Shown here one piece after another: positions 29,076 through 37,604 of a DNA stretch of 64,000 nt. The notes under the pieces are model-generated. The model was not told where the DNA came from, searched no databases, and worked only from the letters and a program-made list of their open reading frames with translations. Numbering within the stretch: position 1 is the stretch's first letter; each line of letters begins with the position of its first letter. Where the stretch lies: assembly GCA_002733205.1 (NCBI GenBank), contig NVUW01000006.1:1-64000 (forward strand). The letters are read 5' to 3'. This DNA comes from Thalassobium sp. Its GTDB lineage: Bacteria > Pseudomonadota > Gammaproteobacteria > Pseudomonadales > Oceanobacteraceae. Made by a program: the position numbers and the translations under genes.

Positions 29076-29651
29076 ATGGAAATGTTAAAACGCAGTCTGG
29101 TGCTCACTGCCATGCTCAGTCTGACGCCGTTGGCGATGGCTCAAAACACGCCTGCGACAAACGAAGCACAACTGACGCAGGAAGCGCGGATGCAGACCAA
29201 AGCCTTTGCTCAGGCGCTGCAGAAAACCCTGAAGCAGGGGATTCAGGCGAGCGGCCCGGATGCAGCGATTCATTTGTGCAATACCGAAGCCCCGGTCATT
29301 GCCGCCGGGCTGAGCCAGAATGGCTGGCAGGTGGCGCGCACCTCAACAAAAATCCGTAACCCGGATAATGTTGCCGACGCTTGGGAACAGCAAACGCTGG
29401 AAGATTTTGCACAGCGGCTGCAGGCCGGTGAAGACCCGATGAGCATCGAAGCCACGACCCTTGCGGATGGCGAATTTCGCTATATGAAAGCCATTCCGAC
29501 CGCACCGCTGTGCCTGACGTGTCACGGCGCGCAGCTGGCACCATCGGTAACCGCCAAGCTGGACGAGTTGTATCCTGCCGATCAGGCGCGCGGATTTAAC
29601 GTGGGTGATCTGCGCGGCGCTTTCACATTACGTAAAACACTGGAGCAATAA
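29076..29651 (+). CDS. Periplasmic DUF3365 (Tll0287-like) heme protein
   Basis: 191 residues with a signal peptide (MLKRSLVLTAMLSLTPLAMA) and one c-type heme site, CLTCH, in the C-terminal half. The domain matches DUF3365, whose structurally known member Tll0287 has a PAS-like fold with one covalent heme. A sensor or electron-transfer role in the periplasm is likely; nothing more specific is visible. It starts 9 nt after the rhodanese gene. Confidence 0.78.
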   Translation: MEMLKRSLVLTAMLSLTPLAMAQNTPATNEAQLTQEARMQTKAFAQALQKTLKQGIQASGPDAAIHLCNTEAPVIAAGLSQNGWQVARTSTKIRNPDNVADAWEQQTLEDFAQRLQAGEDPMSIEATTLADGEFRYMKAIPTAPLCLTCHGAQLAPSVTAKLDELYPADQARGFNVGDLRGAFTLRKTLEQ

Positions 29652-29652
29652 C

Positions 29653-30090
29653 GTGTCAGAACACCGGATTGATATTCGCTGGGAAAAACAGGGTGAGTTT
29701 TCCCATGAGGGGTTTGAACGCCGCCACAATATTCAGTTTTTACCGCAGGTCAGTCTGGCCGCAGGCGGCGCGGGTAATGATTTTGGCGCGGACCCCGAGC
29801 AGATGCTGGCGGCGGCGATGGCCAGCTGTCACATGCAGACCTTTCTCGCCTTAGCGGCTAAAAAGCGCCTGCAGGTATTGTCGTATGAAGATTCGGCGGT
29901 GGCAGAAATGGCACAGCGCGAAGATGGTAAATTCTGGGTGTCGTGTATCCGCCTGAATCCGAAAGCGGTATTCGGCGGCGATAAGCAACCGGATGAGGCG
30001 GCGGTGCTGGCGATGCATGATAAAGCGCATCAGCATTGTTTTATTGCCAATTCCACCACCAGTGACGTTCAGGTTAATCCGCAGTTCTGA
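29653..30090 (+). CDS. OsmC family protein
   Basis: 145 residues from a GTG start one base after the preceding stop, so translation is probably coupled. Two OsmC-type cysteines are visible, AAMASCHMQTFLALA and HQHCFIANST. The family reduces organic hydroperoxides through this Cys pair; some members act on persulfide-like substrates. Last gene of the apparent cyd run. Confidence 0.82.
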   Translation: MSEHRIDIRWEKQGEFSHEGFERRHNIQFLPQVSLAAGGAGNDFGADPEQMLAAAMASCHMQTFLALAAKKRLQVLSYEDSAVAEMAQREDGKFWVSCIRLNPKAVFGGDKQPDEAAVLAMHDKAHQHCFIANSTTSDVQVNPQF

Positions 30091-30222
30091 ATGCGGATGG
30101 TAAGGCGCCGGTTTTTCCTTGCCGGATGATCTGCGTCGCGTTTTAGCGTTAAGATTCGGCTACTCTTTTACGTAACCCGTTTTTATAAAGCGGCTTACCC
30201 GACGGTGCTGAACTGAGCTTTG

Positions 30223-31065
30223 ATGATTCTCTCTTTTTCTAAAATGGTCGGCCTTTCCGGCGTTGATAACAACGAAAATGCCCGCGCCCGGCGCATCGGC
30301 CGCATGTTTGAATGGCCGATGATTCTTATCGCCTTCTGGATTGTGTTCGAGTGGTATCTCGAAGCCCGCGCCGAAGGGCCGCTGCCTTACACTTATGTCA
30401 CCGATTGGTTTCTGTGGACGTTTTTCCTGCTGGAAACCCTGGTGCTGACCGCTGTGGTGGACGATAAGGCGCGCTATTTACGTAATAACTGGAGCAATCT
30501 GGTGATTGTGATTGCCGGTATGCCGTTGCTCTGGCAGGCCTTTCCCCACGCCGGTGGATTACGTGCGCTGCGATTGCTGGCGATGTTCACCATGCTGATG
30601 AATATGTCCGGCTCGTTCCAGAAAATTATGGGAAGAAATCACCTCGGGCCAACGCTGATGGTGAGTTTTATCATCATCATTATGGCCGGCACCTTAATGG
30701 CGGTGATTGATCCCAATGTGCAGACACCGATGGATGGCATCTGGTGGGCCTGGGTAACGGTGACGACGGTCGGTTATGGCGATATTGTGCCGGGCAGCAC
30801 CGCCGGGCGTTTATTCGGATCGGTGCTGATTCTGATGGGTATTGGATTATTTTCGATGATGACCGCCAGCTTCTCAGCGTTCTTTATGCAGCAGGAAGAA
30901 GAGGATCTGATCGCCAAAGAAACGGCGAATGCCGACCGGCTGGCTAAAATGGAAAGCCGTATGGAGCAGCTGGAAACCAAACTGGATCAGCTGCTGACCA
31001 TAGCCCTGGAAGCTGAGCAGCAACGCCGTGAACAGGGACGCGACCTAGATGGTGGCGAGCGTTAA
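30223..31065 (+). CDS. Voltage-gated-like potassium channel
   Basis: 280 residues from the ATG at 30223 (a TTG one codon earlier is also in frame). Several membrane helices precede a pore loop whose selectivity filter TTVGYGD is at residues 181-187, then the inner helix and a charged coiled-coil tail (about 230-275) suited to tetramerisation. The S4-like segment GGLRALRLLAMF has only two Arg, so voltage sensing would be weak. No RCK domain. The last bases overlap the convergent DksA-like gene by 4 nt. Confidence 0.85.
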   Translation: MILSFSKMVGLSGVDNNENARARRIGRMFEWPMILIAFWIVFEWYLEARAEGPLPYTYVTDWFLWTFFLLETLVLTAVVDDKARYLRNNWSNLVIVIAGMPLLWQAFPHAGGLRALRLLAMFTMLMNMSGSFQKIMGRNHLGPTLMVSFIIIIMAGTLMAVIDPNVQTPMDGIWWAWVTVTTVGYGDIVPGSTAGRLFGSVLILMGIGLFSMMTASFSAFFMQQEEEDLIAKETANADRLAKMESRMEQLETKLDQLLTIALEAEQQRREQGRDLDGGER

Positions 31066-31394
31066 TCAGTCTGTTCTGCGCACTGGATACATTGGGTTGT
31101 GTAAGGAACGGCCTGCAGGCGTTTTTCGTCGATGGTATTGCCGCAGGAACTGCATTCGCCATAAATACCGGCATCCAAACGTGTCAGAGCCTGATTGATC
31201 ATCGTGATCTCGTGTAAAGATTCACCGGCAATGGCGTGCAGAACATCATCATTTTCCCGTTCGACCGCCTGCTCGGCAAAATCTGCGGACAAAGGCTCAT
31301 CGCGGTGACTGGCATCACGCTCAACCTTACTGGCGCGGTTTTCCAGCATGGCTTTACGCTGTGTTAATACTTGTCTGATGGCGCTGGTATCCAT
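31062..31394 (-). CDS. TraR/DksA-type C4 zinc-finger protein
   Basis: 110 residues. A helical N-terminal half (KAMLENRASKVERDASHRDE) and a C-terminal zinc finger with CSSC and CIQC pairs 18 residues apart. Shorter than DksA (about 150), so it is a DksA-like or TraR-like protein that may act at the RNA polymerase secondary channel. Convergent with the channel gene, divergent from the HD-GYP gene. Confidence 0.85.
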   Translation of the reverse strand: MDTSAIRQVLTQRKAMLENRASKVERDASHRDEPLSADFAEQAVERENDDVLHAIAGESLHEITMINQALTRLDAGIYGECSSCGNTIDEKRLQAVPYTTQCIQCAEQTD

Positions 31395-31539
31395 ATCACT
31401 TTCCTTTGTTAGCTTTACTTCAGGCTAGGCCAGTGGTTGGCTTTTCACCTTGATGTGCATCAGGAAGGCAGCATTCTCTGCCGCCGGGCGCGGGCCAGTT
31501 GGCCTACACTGTGGCTGTTGAATGGCGGCGAGAGCAGAC

Positions 31540-32667
31540 ATGGAAGAACCCCTGTTTCTTAACGATCCCTATCAGGCTTTGGGTCATAAAATGCATTTTA
31601 TGCAGCGTCTCGAACGCCTTTACCGTGTGTTACGCGAGCAGTATGAAGGCATTCAGCGTTTTGCTTTGGTGCTGTACAACGCCGATGACGGCCTGCTGTC
31701 GACCTTTATTTATGAAAGCGACGATGCTTCACCGTTGCTGGGTTACAGCGTCGGTCTTGATGATGTTCCGTCATTGCGCGAGCTGGCCGATAAACCGGCG
31801 GTGCGCGTGGTGAATGATATGCGCTGCTTCCTCAATACACGCTGGTCGGCTCATACCGAGGCTCTGTTGTCACAGGGGTATCGTGCCAGCCTCACGATGC
31901 CGGTGTTTAACGATGGAGAATTACTGGGTTTTCTGTTTCTCAATTCATTACAGCGCGATTATTTTTCTGAACAGAAAATTGCCTACTGCAATCTTTGGGC
32001 GCACCTGATCGCTCAGCTGTTGGTGCGTGAGCAGGATGCCGTTCGCCGCATGCAGGCGCTGGTGAATTTTGCCACCGATGTCAGCGGCCGGCGTTCAGTT
32101 GAAACCGATGCGCATGTACGGCGCATGGCGGCTTATGCGCGTATGATTGCCCGTTCGCTGCAGAAAACACTGCAGTTAAGTGATGCCTTTATCGAATACT
32201 TGGCTTTGTTTGCGCCACTGCATGACATTGGCAAAATAACGATTCCGGACAGCATTCTGCACAAAGCCGGCCCACTGAGCAGCGATGAATTTGAGCGCAT
32301 GAAAACGCATGTAAAAGAGGGGCGCGACATTGTTGATCAGGCGCTGGCACACTTTTCTTTGGGTGATATGGAGCATACGGAAATGTTGCGTAATATCGTT
32401 CAGTTTCATCATGAAAAGTTGAATGGCAGCGGTTATCTGGGCGCACAGGGGGATGATATTCCGCTGGAGGCGCGCATTATTGCTGTTGCCGATATTCTCG
32501 ATGCGTTGCTGAACCGACGCAGTTATAAAGAAGCGTGGCCACAGGAAAACGTCTTTGCTGAGCTACAGAGAATGGCGGTAGCGCACGAACTCGACCAGGC
32601 TTGTGTGGATGCGGTATTGCAGCATCCACAGCAGATTGATGATATTCAGCGGCGTTATCCGTCCTGA
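31540..32667 (+). CDS. GAF-like / HD-GYP domain protein (c-di-GMP phosphodiesterase candidate)
   Basis: 375 residues from the ATG at 31540 (GAGAG upstream); an in-frame ATG six codons earlier is possible. N-terminal GAF-like domain (about 15-165) and C-terminal HD-GYP (about 175-365) with the HD pair in PLHDIGKITIPDSIL and HHEKLNGSGYLG where the family has HHE-x-DGSGYP. The GYP proline is replaced by Leu, but the metal-binding His and Asp residues look intact, so activity is possible. No membrane helix. The 3' end overlaps the convergent CBS gene by 13 nt. Confidence 0.83.
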   Translation: MEEPLFLNDPYQALGHKMHFMQRLERLYRVLREQYEGIQRFALVLYNADDGLLSTFIYESDDASPLLGYSVGLDDVPSLRELADKPAVRVVNDMRCFLNTRWSAHTEALLSQGYRASLTMPVFNDGELLGFLFLNSLQRDYFSEQKIAYCNLWAHLIAQLLVREQDAVRRMQALVNFATDVSGRRSVETDAHVRRMAAYARMIARSLQKTLQLSDAFIEYLALFAPLHDIGKITIPDSILHKAGPLSSDEFERMKTHVKEGRDIVDQALAHFSLGDMEHTEMLRNIVQFHHEKLNGSGYLGAQGDDIPLEARIIAVADILDALLNRRSYKEAWPQENVFAELQRMAVAHELDQACVDAVLQHPQQIDDIQRRYPS

Positions 32668-33083
32668 CGTTCCAGTAATTCAATCGCCAGGCGGACGAAA
32701 TCTTTCGAACTGAGCAGGCCAATCAGATGATTGTCGCTGTCGGTGACCAGCAAACAGCCCTGGCGGCTGTTACGCAATTGTTGCCCGGCGGTGGTCAGTG
32801 GCATATCAGCCGGAATGGTTTGTACGTCAGTGTTTATGCAGGAGCGCAGGGTTGTCTTGGCCAGATACGTCTGCATGTTATGCGCGCCGAATTTATCGGT
32901 AATGCGGAACGCTTCGGTTAAAAACTCTTTCTGGCTGAGCAGGCCAAAAATTTTCCCTTCTTCATCGACCACCGGAATATGACGGATCTGATGGCGCCCC
33001 ATGGTTTGTTCGGCATCCTGCAGGGTATCGTCAGGTAAGTGGGTAAGCAGTTCGCGGGTCATCAGGTCGCTGACCAATTTCAT
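32655..33083 (-). CDS. Two-CBS-domain protein
   Basis: 142 residues from the ATG at 33083, preceded by AGGAA. Tandem CBS domains (LVSDLMTRELLTHLPDDTLQ and later LRSCINTDVQTIPADMPL) with the ends HIPVVDEEGKIFGLLSQKEF and LLVTDSDNHLIGLLSSKDFV. CBS pairs bind adenine nucleotides and act as energy sensors. The partner is unknown; the convergent HD-GYP gene is the nearest candidate. Confidence 0.85.
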   Translation of the reverse strand: MKLVSDLMTRELLTHLPDDTLQDAEQTMGRHQIRHIPVVDEEGKIFGLLSQKEFLTEAFRITDKFGAHNMQTYLAKTTLRSCINTDVQTIPADMPLTTAGQQLRNSRQGCLLVTDSDNHLIGLLSSKDFVRLAIELLERQDG

Positions 33084-33209
33084 ATCATGTTCCTGTAGAA
33101 AGTCCGGATTGACGGCGTTAGCGCCCATCCCGGAGTGGTTGTACTCTGTTTATCAGTAAAGCAGGAAATAGCCGGAGTGCTATGCTGAGACTACTTAAAG
33201 GAGGGTGGC

Positions 33210-33485
33210 ATGAGCATCAATAATCACATTCGTAATTACTATGAGCAGCTGGTTGCGGAAGAGATTCTGCGTCGTCTGCATGGCCAGACGCCGGAGGTCA
33301 GCATTGAGCATATGGCAGACATTGCCTGTGTTGCGCTGAATCGCCTGCCACCACGCTATATCCGCTTTGAAGTGGATATGGCGTTTTTCATGACACCGGA
33401 CGAATTGGTGCAGACCAATAACAGTGTTATCAAGGCCGTCGACGAGGCCATTACCTTCGTTGCCGAGCACCGGCGTGAAGAATAA
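33210..33485 (+). CDS. ComFB family protein
   Basis: 91 residues with a near-perfect ribosome site (AAAGGAGGG). The sequence (NYYEQLVAEEILRRL, then VALNRLPPRYIRFEVDMAFF) matches the ComFB family; recent work on cyanobacterial and Bacillus members describes ComFB as a cyclic-dinucleotide receptor (from memory). A c-di-GMP role fits the nearby HD-GYP gene. Confidence 0.8.
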   Translation: MSINNHIRNYYEQLVAEEILRRLHGQTPEVSIEHMADIACVALNRLPPRYIRFEVDMAFFMTPDELVQTNNSVIKAVDEAITFVAEHRREE

Positions 33486-33494
33486 TAACGTCCA

Positions 33495-33517
33495 TTTCTT
33501 TACATAATGTAAAGAAA
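33495..33517. promoter_or_regulatory. Perfect 23-bp palindrome upstream of the response regulator
   Basis: The arm TTTCTTTACAT (33495-33505), one central A, and its exact complement (33507-33517). It lies 10 nt past comFB and 65 nt before the response regulator ATG. It contains GTAAA and its inverse, the half-site of CpxR boxes, but arranged as an inverted rather than a direct repeat. Operator for autoregulation, or an AT-rich terminator hairpin for comFB. Confidence 0.6.
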
Positions 33518-33582
33518 CGGTTCAGCTGCTTGAAACTACAGCGCTTTTTCTCTGACACTGAGCCCCATAACCGGGGGAACTT

Positions 33583-34278
33583 ATGAATTTGTTATTGGTT
33601 GATGACGATCAGGAACTGTGTGCATTGCTGCGCCGTTACCTCGAACGTGAGTTGTTTAAGGTCACGACGGTACATACCGCCGACGAAGGACTGAGCGAAG
33701 CACTGACCGGCAAATACCAGGCGGTTATTCTCGATATTATGCTGCCGGGAGGTAACGGCCTCGAAATTCTGCGCAGCATCCGCCAGCGCAGTGATCTGCC
33801 GGTTATCATGCTGACCGCCAAAGGTGATGAGATTGACCGTATTGAAGGTCTGGAGATCGGTGCTGACGATTACCTGCCAAAACCCTGCAATCCCCGCGAA
33901 TTATCGGCCCGTCTGCGTTCGGTATTGCGGCGCAATCGTTCCGCCGAGGTTGTCTCGGCCAATATTGAGCTGGATGAACTGGTGATCGATCTCGACCAGC
34001 ATCAGGTGCTGCGTAACAACGAAGCCATAGAACTCACCGTCACCGAGTTCAATATTCTCAGTGTACTGGCTCGCGACGCGGGCAAAGTGGTGGAGAAAAA
34101 CCGCCTGGCGGAGCAATCCATGCAGCGCTCCCTGACGCTGTTTGACCGCAGTCTGGACATGCATCTGAGTAATCTGCGTAAAAAGCTCGGACCTAACCGC
34201 AACGGCGATGCCCGTATCCGTACCATTCGCGGCGTTGGCTACATGTACGCTCCGGAACAGGAGATGGCTCAGGCCTGA
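33583..34278 (+). CDS. OmpR-family response regulator (CpxR-like)
   Basis: 231 residues. Receiver domain with the acidic pocket D8/D9, phospho-acceptor D51 (ILDIMLPGG), T78 and K100, followed by a winged-helix DNA-binding domain ending RIRTIRGVGYMYAPE. Overall closest in pattern to CpxR. It starts after GGGGGAA and is 3 nt from its sensor kinase. A large palindrome upstream is a likely operator. Confidence 0.9.
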   Translation: MNLLLVDDDQELCALLRRYLERELFKVTTVHTADEGLSEALTGKYQAVILDIMLPGGNGLEILRSIRQRSDLPVIMLTAKGDEIDRIEGLEIGADDYLPKPCNPRELSARLRSVLRRNRSAEVVSANIELDELVIDLDQHQVLRNNEAIELTVTEFNILSVLARDAGKVVEKNRLAEQSMQRSLTLFDRSLDMHLSNLRKKLGPNRNGDARIRTIRGVGYMYAPEQEMAQA

Positions 34279-34281
34279 TTC

Positions 34282-35658
34282 GTGCGCGGCATCTTTATCC
34301 GGATCTACCTCGCCTTTATGGTCACCAGTCTGGTGGCCACGCTGGTGACCCTGTTACTGGCGATGTATTACCGCCAGTGGTCTAACGACTCCGTTAACCT
34401 GATTGCGCCTACGGGCGGTTATATCTCCGCGGCCGAGCTGATTCTGCAGCGTGGCGGAGAACCCTTGTTGCTCGAATGGTTGCTGACCTTCGAGCGCCAT
34501 CCCAGTGTGAATGCTTATGTCTTTGACGATCAGGGCATCAGCCTGTTGCCCCATGTGCCGGCCGATGTTCTGGAATACGCCTTTGCGTCCGACTCTTATC
34601 AGGCGCGGGTTAATCCACTCGGACAAACCGAAATTCTGGTGAAGGCACCGCTGCAGAGTCACGATGGCCGGGTCTATCTGCTGGTGGTTGAGTTTCTGCA
34701 CCCGCTGGCGGTGTTTAACTTACCGGCTTATCTCGGTTGGGGATTTCTGGCATCGCTGCTGCTGTTTGCTATCTGGGGATTTGTGCTGTCGCGCTACATG
34801 GCGCGGCCGTTGCTGTCCTTGCAGCGTAGCGTACGGGCCTTTGCCGATGGCCAGTGGCCGGTGCGGATTGCTCCTAAATTACTGCGGCGGCGTGACGAAA
34901 TTGGTGAGCTGGGGCGTGAATTTGGTCAGATGGCCGAGCGTCTGCAACGGCTGATTTCCGACCAGCGCCAGTTGTTGCGCGATGTCTCCCACGAATTGCG
35001 TTCGCCACTCGCACGCACCGCCGTTGCCCTTGAGCTGGCACGCCTGGATGCCGTGCCAGAGCAGGAGGAATACCTCGACCGTATTGAGCTGGAGACCCAA
35101 CGCCTGAATGAACTGATTGAAGATCTGCTGGGCATGGCGCGGCTGGAAACGGTGCAGGATCACAGCCATTGGCAATCGGTTAACTGCGCGGCCTTGTTGC
35201 AACAGGTTGTTGCTGACGCCCGTTTCGAACGGCCACAAAATGTGCTGCAACTGAACCTGCCTACGGATGCTGTTTGGGTTCAGGGTGACGCGCGGTTGCT
35301 GACTTCGGCGTTTGAAAATATTATCCGCAACGCATTGCTGCATACCGCCAGTGGTACTTCGGTGGATATTGATCTGCTCTGCCGCCGCGGTCAGGTACGT
35401 ATCAGCATCCGCGATCATGGTCCCGGGGTGCCAGAGCACTTATTGGCGGATTTGCTGCGGCCTTTTGTGCGCAGCGAGCAGGCGCGGGAGCGCAGCCCTG
35501 ACAGTCTGAGCAGTGGCCACCGAGGTTTTGGCCTGGGTCTGGCGATTGCTGACCGGGTCATTCGTCATCATCGTGGCAATTTGCAGCTGAGCAATCACGC
35601 CCAAGGAGGGCTGGTGGTGACTATTCAGCTACCACAAGAGAGCTCTGAAGATGACTGA
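34282..35658 (+). CDS. Sensor histidine kinase (CpxA-like)
   Basis: 458 residues from a GTG start. TM1 (about 6-30), a periplasmic loop, TM2 (about 150-172), HAMP, a HisKA box with H237 (RDVSHELRSPLARTAV), and HATPase motifs N (NIIRNALLHT), G1 (DHGPGVPEHLL) and G2 (GFGLGLAIADR). Architecture and wording resemble CpxA, the envelope-stress sensor. Same operon as the regulator. Confidence 0.9.
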   Translation: MRGIFIRIYLAFMVTSLVATLVTLLLAMYYRQWSNDSVNLIAPTGGYISAAELILQRGGEPLLLEWLLTFERHPSVNAYVFDDQGISLLPHVPADVLEYAFASDSYQARVNPLGQTEILVKAPLQSHDGRVYLLVVEFLHPLAVFNLPAYLGWGFLASLLLFAIWGFVLSRYMARPLLSLQRSVRAFADGQWPVRIAPKLLRRRDEIGELGREFGQMAERLQRLISDQRQLLRDVSHELRSPLARTAVALELARLDAVPEQEEYLDRIELETQRLNELIEDLLGMARLETVQDHSHWQSVNCAALLQQVVADARFERPQNVLQLNLPTDAVWVQGDARLLTSAFENIIRNALLHTASGTSVDIDLLCRRGQVRISIRDHGPGVPEHLLADLLRPFVRSEQARERSPDSLSSGHRGFGLGLAIADRVIRHHRGNLQLSNHAQGGLVVTIQLPQESSEDD

Positions 35659-35751
35659 CCGGGCACTTTACGTCTCTTTTACGCCTGCAGGGCTGTGTAT
35701 TGACTGCCCGCTGCCGTTAGAATCCATGGATTGTTATTACGGGGTTTGTCT

Positions 35752-36069
35752 GTGAGGTTATCGGGCTTATTGTTATGTTGCTGCGTTTGCACGGTTCATG
35801 CCGGGCCGGATGTTCACATATTGCCAGCAGAACCCGCCCCCATTCAGCATCCCGGACTGCAGCTGGAGTGGAACAACAGCCGCCCGGAGCAGCGTCAGGC
35901 CCTTGATAACTTCTATCGCTCATTGCAGAACCTGCAAGTGCAGGAACAAGCGATGCAACGCATGGAACGCCAGCAGCGCATTGAACAGCTGCGTGGTATG
36001 TCGCCGGAACAGCGTCAGCAACAATTCCTCAACTTCGTTCAGCAACAGCAGCTCGCCCCCGGGCGTTGA
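35752..36069 (+). CDS. Small periplasmic Gln-rich protein, CpxP/Spy-like
   Basis: 105 residues from a GTG at 35752, 7 nt after GGGG. Signal peptide (MRLSGLLLCCCVCTVHA), a short proline-rich linker, then a helical, Gln/Arg-rich body with two related motifs, RPEQRQAL and MSPEQRQQ. These resemble the LTxxQ repeats of CpxP and Spy, which are periplasmic chaperones. It follows the CpxRA-like pair by 93 nt, the place where a CpxP-type partner would be expected. The family call is inference. Confidence 0.55.
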   Translation: MRLSGLLLCCCVCTVHAGPDVHILPAEPAPIQHPGLQLEWNNSRPEQRQALDNFYRSLQNLQVQEQAMQRMERQQRIEQLRGMSPEQRQQQFLNFVQQQQLAPGR

Positions 36070-36168
36070 TCCTCTTCCTTTCCCAATCTCTTTCCGGATT
36101 ATCTGTGCAGGTCGCCAGCTGGCGGGTCAGGCATTAGAATGCGTGTTTTTATTTTTCCGGATCTGGTT

Positions 36169-37203
36169 ATGAAAACGCGTATTACTGAATTGCTGGGCAT
36201 CGAGCATCCCTTGCTATTACCGGGTATGAGCTGGATTTCTACCCCTGAACTGGTGGCGGCGGTGTCAAACGCCGGTGGTCTTGGGATTCTGGCCAGTGGT
36301 CCGCTGACCGTCAGCGAAACCCGTGACGCTATTCAGCGTATACGCGAACTGACGGATAAGCCTTTTGGTATCGGCGTAACCCTGTTGATGCCGGGCGCTA
36401 AAGAAAACGCTGAAGTGGCCCTGGCTGAGAAAGTCCCGGTTATTAACTTCTCGCTGGGCAAGGGCGATTGGCTGGTGAAGCGCGCTCATGAGTATGGCGG
36501 CAAAGTGATTGCGACCGTGGTCAGTGAAAAACATGCGTTGTCGGCGCAGGCAATTGGCGCCGATGCATTGCTGGTTACCGGCCATGAAGCGGCGGCTCAC
36601 GGAGGAGATGTAACCTCGCTGGTGCTGGTGCCGGCCATCGCCGCTAAAGTTCGTATCCCGGTGATTGCTACCGGAGGCTTTGCTGATGGACGTGGATTGC
36701 TGGCCGCCTTATCACTGGGCGCTGAAGCGGTAGCCATGGGTTCACGTTTCGCCACCAGTGCGGAAAGCCCGTTGCATCAGGCGACCAAAGATGCGGTCAT
36801 CGCGCGCAGCGAACAGGATACGATTTATTCGAAAAACTTCGACGGTATACCGGCCCGTGTTATGCGCACGCCACGCTCAATTAAAGCCACCCGCAAACCG
36901 ATGAATTTTCTGCTCGCCTGCTGGCAAGCAACACGGGCTGCGCGCATGGTCAAACAGCCGGTGTGGAAAGTGATGATTGGAATGCTGGCAATGATGGATA
37001 AGGTTAAATTGCTGGCTTATTTTGGTGCCAGTGTGCCGCGCTTGAAAGCCGCGACCATTGATGGCGATTTACAACAGGGCGTGCAGTTTATCGGTCAGAC
37101 CCAGGGGTTGATAAACGATATACCCAGTGTTGAAGACATCATTCAGCGCATGCTGCGTGAAGCTCAGGAGCTGCACCAGCAACAACAGCGTTACTGGAAC
37201 TGA
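36169..37203 (+). CDS. Nitronate monooxygenase (2-nitropropane dioxygenase family)
   Basis: FMN-dependent TIM-barrel enzyme that oxidises alkyl nitronates. 344 residues from the ATG at 36169. Family marks are ELLGIEHPLLLPGMSWIS at the start, VTGHEAAAHGGDVTSL, the phosphate-binding ATGGFADGRGLLAALSLGAE and VAMGSRFATSAES. An upstream in-frame ATG would add ten residues of poor quality. Physiological substrate unknown. A hairpin at 37212-37231 follows. Confidence 0.88.
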   Translation: MKTRITELLGIEHPLLLPGMSWISTPELVAAVSNAGGLGILASGPLTVSETRDAIQRIRELTDKPFGIGVTLLMPGAKENAEVALAEKVPVINFSLGKGDWLVKRAHEYGGKVIATVVSEKHALSAQAIGADALLVTGHEAAAHGGDVTSLVLVPAIAAKVRIPVIATGGFADGRGLLAALSLGAEAVAMGSRFATSAESPLHQATKDAVIARSEQDTIYSKNFDGIPARVMRTPRSIKATRKPMNFLLACWQATRAARMVKQPVWKVMIGMLAMMDKVKLLAYFGASVPRLKAATIDGDLQQGVQFIGQTQGLINDIPSVEDIIQRMLREAQELHQQQQRYWN

Positions 37204-37604
37204 CATTGCCGGGCTGCGTATGCGCGCAGCCTGTTCTCCTGATTCAGCCCATCTTATCTTCGGGCCATCTCATCTTTGATCTATTTAACCCTCAGCCTGC
37301 TTTGCCACCTGTCGGTGCCCCAGTGTAAGACTATGTTGTAAAAACATTCTTTTTATTCCTTTTGTTGTTATCGATAGGTTCTGATTGGTACGGACGAACA
37401 ACTCAGGTGGCGTGTTGTGTCGTATGTGGCGAGGGGCGTCTTCGACCATGAGGGAAGGGGGCAGCGCTGACCCGTCATGTCCTACCGCTCCGGTGGTGCT
37501 GGCCTACACTGAGTTCGCTTTTGCAGTATCAGGGAACCTTCCCGGTCAGTGCATTACGGTGAGAGTGCGGTTTCCAACAAAAATAACAAACCCAAGGAAC
37601 GCTC
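37204..37604 (+). other. Long leader region of the lipase operon
   Basis: 401 bp without a credible gene. A hairpin at 37212-37231 (GGCTGCG with CGCAGCC) is a weak terminator for the preceding gene. The rest must hold the lipase promoter, but no good sigma-70 pair and no GG-N10-GC sigma-54 site was found. The region 37330-37375 is T-rich. Confidence 0.5.

Noticed and set aside
37204..37604. Sigma-54 promoter for the lipase operon, as in some Pseudomonas
   Set aside because: Every GG in the region was followed 10 bp later and none had GC at the right place.
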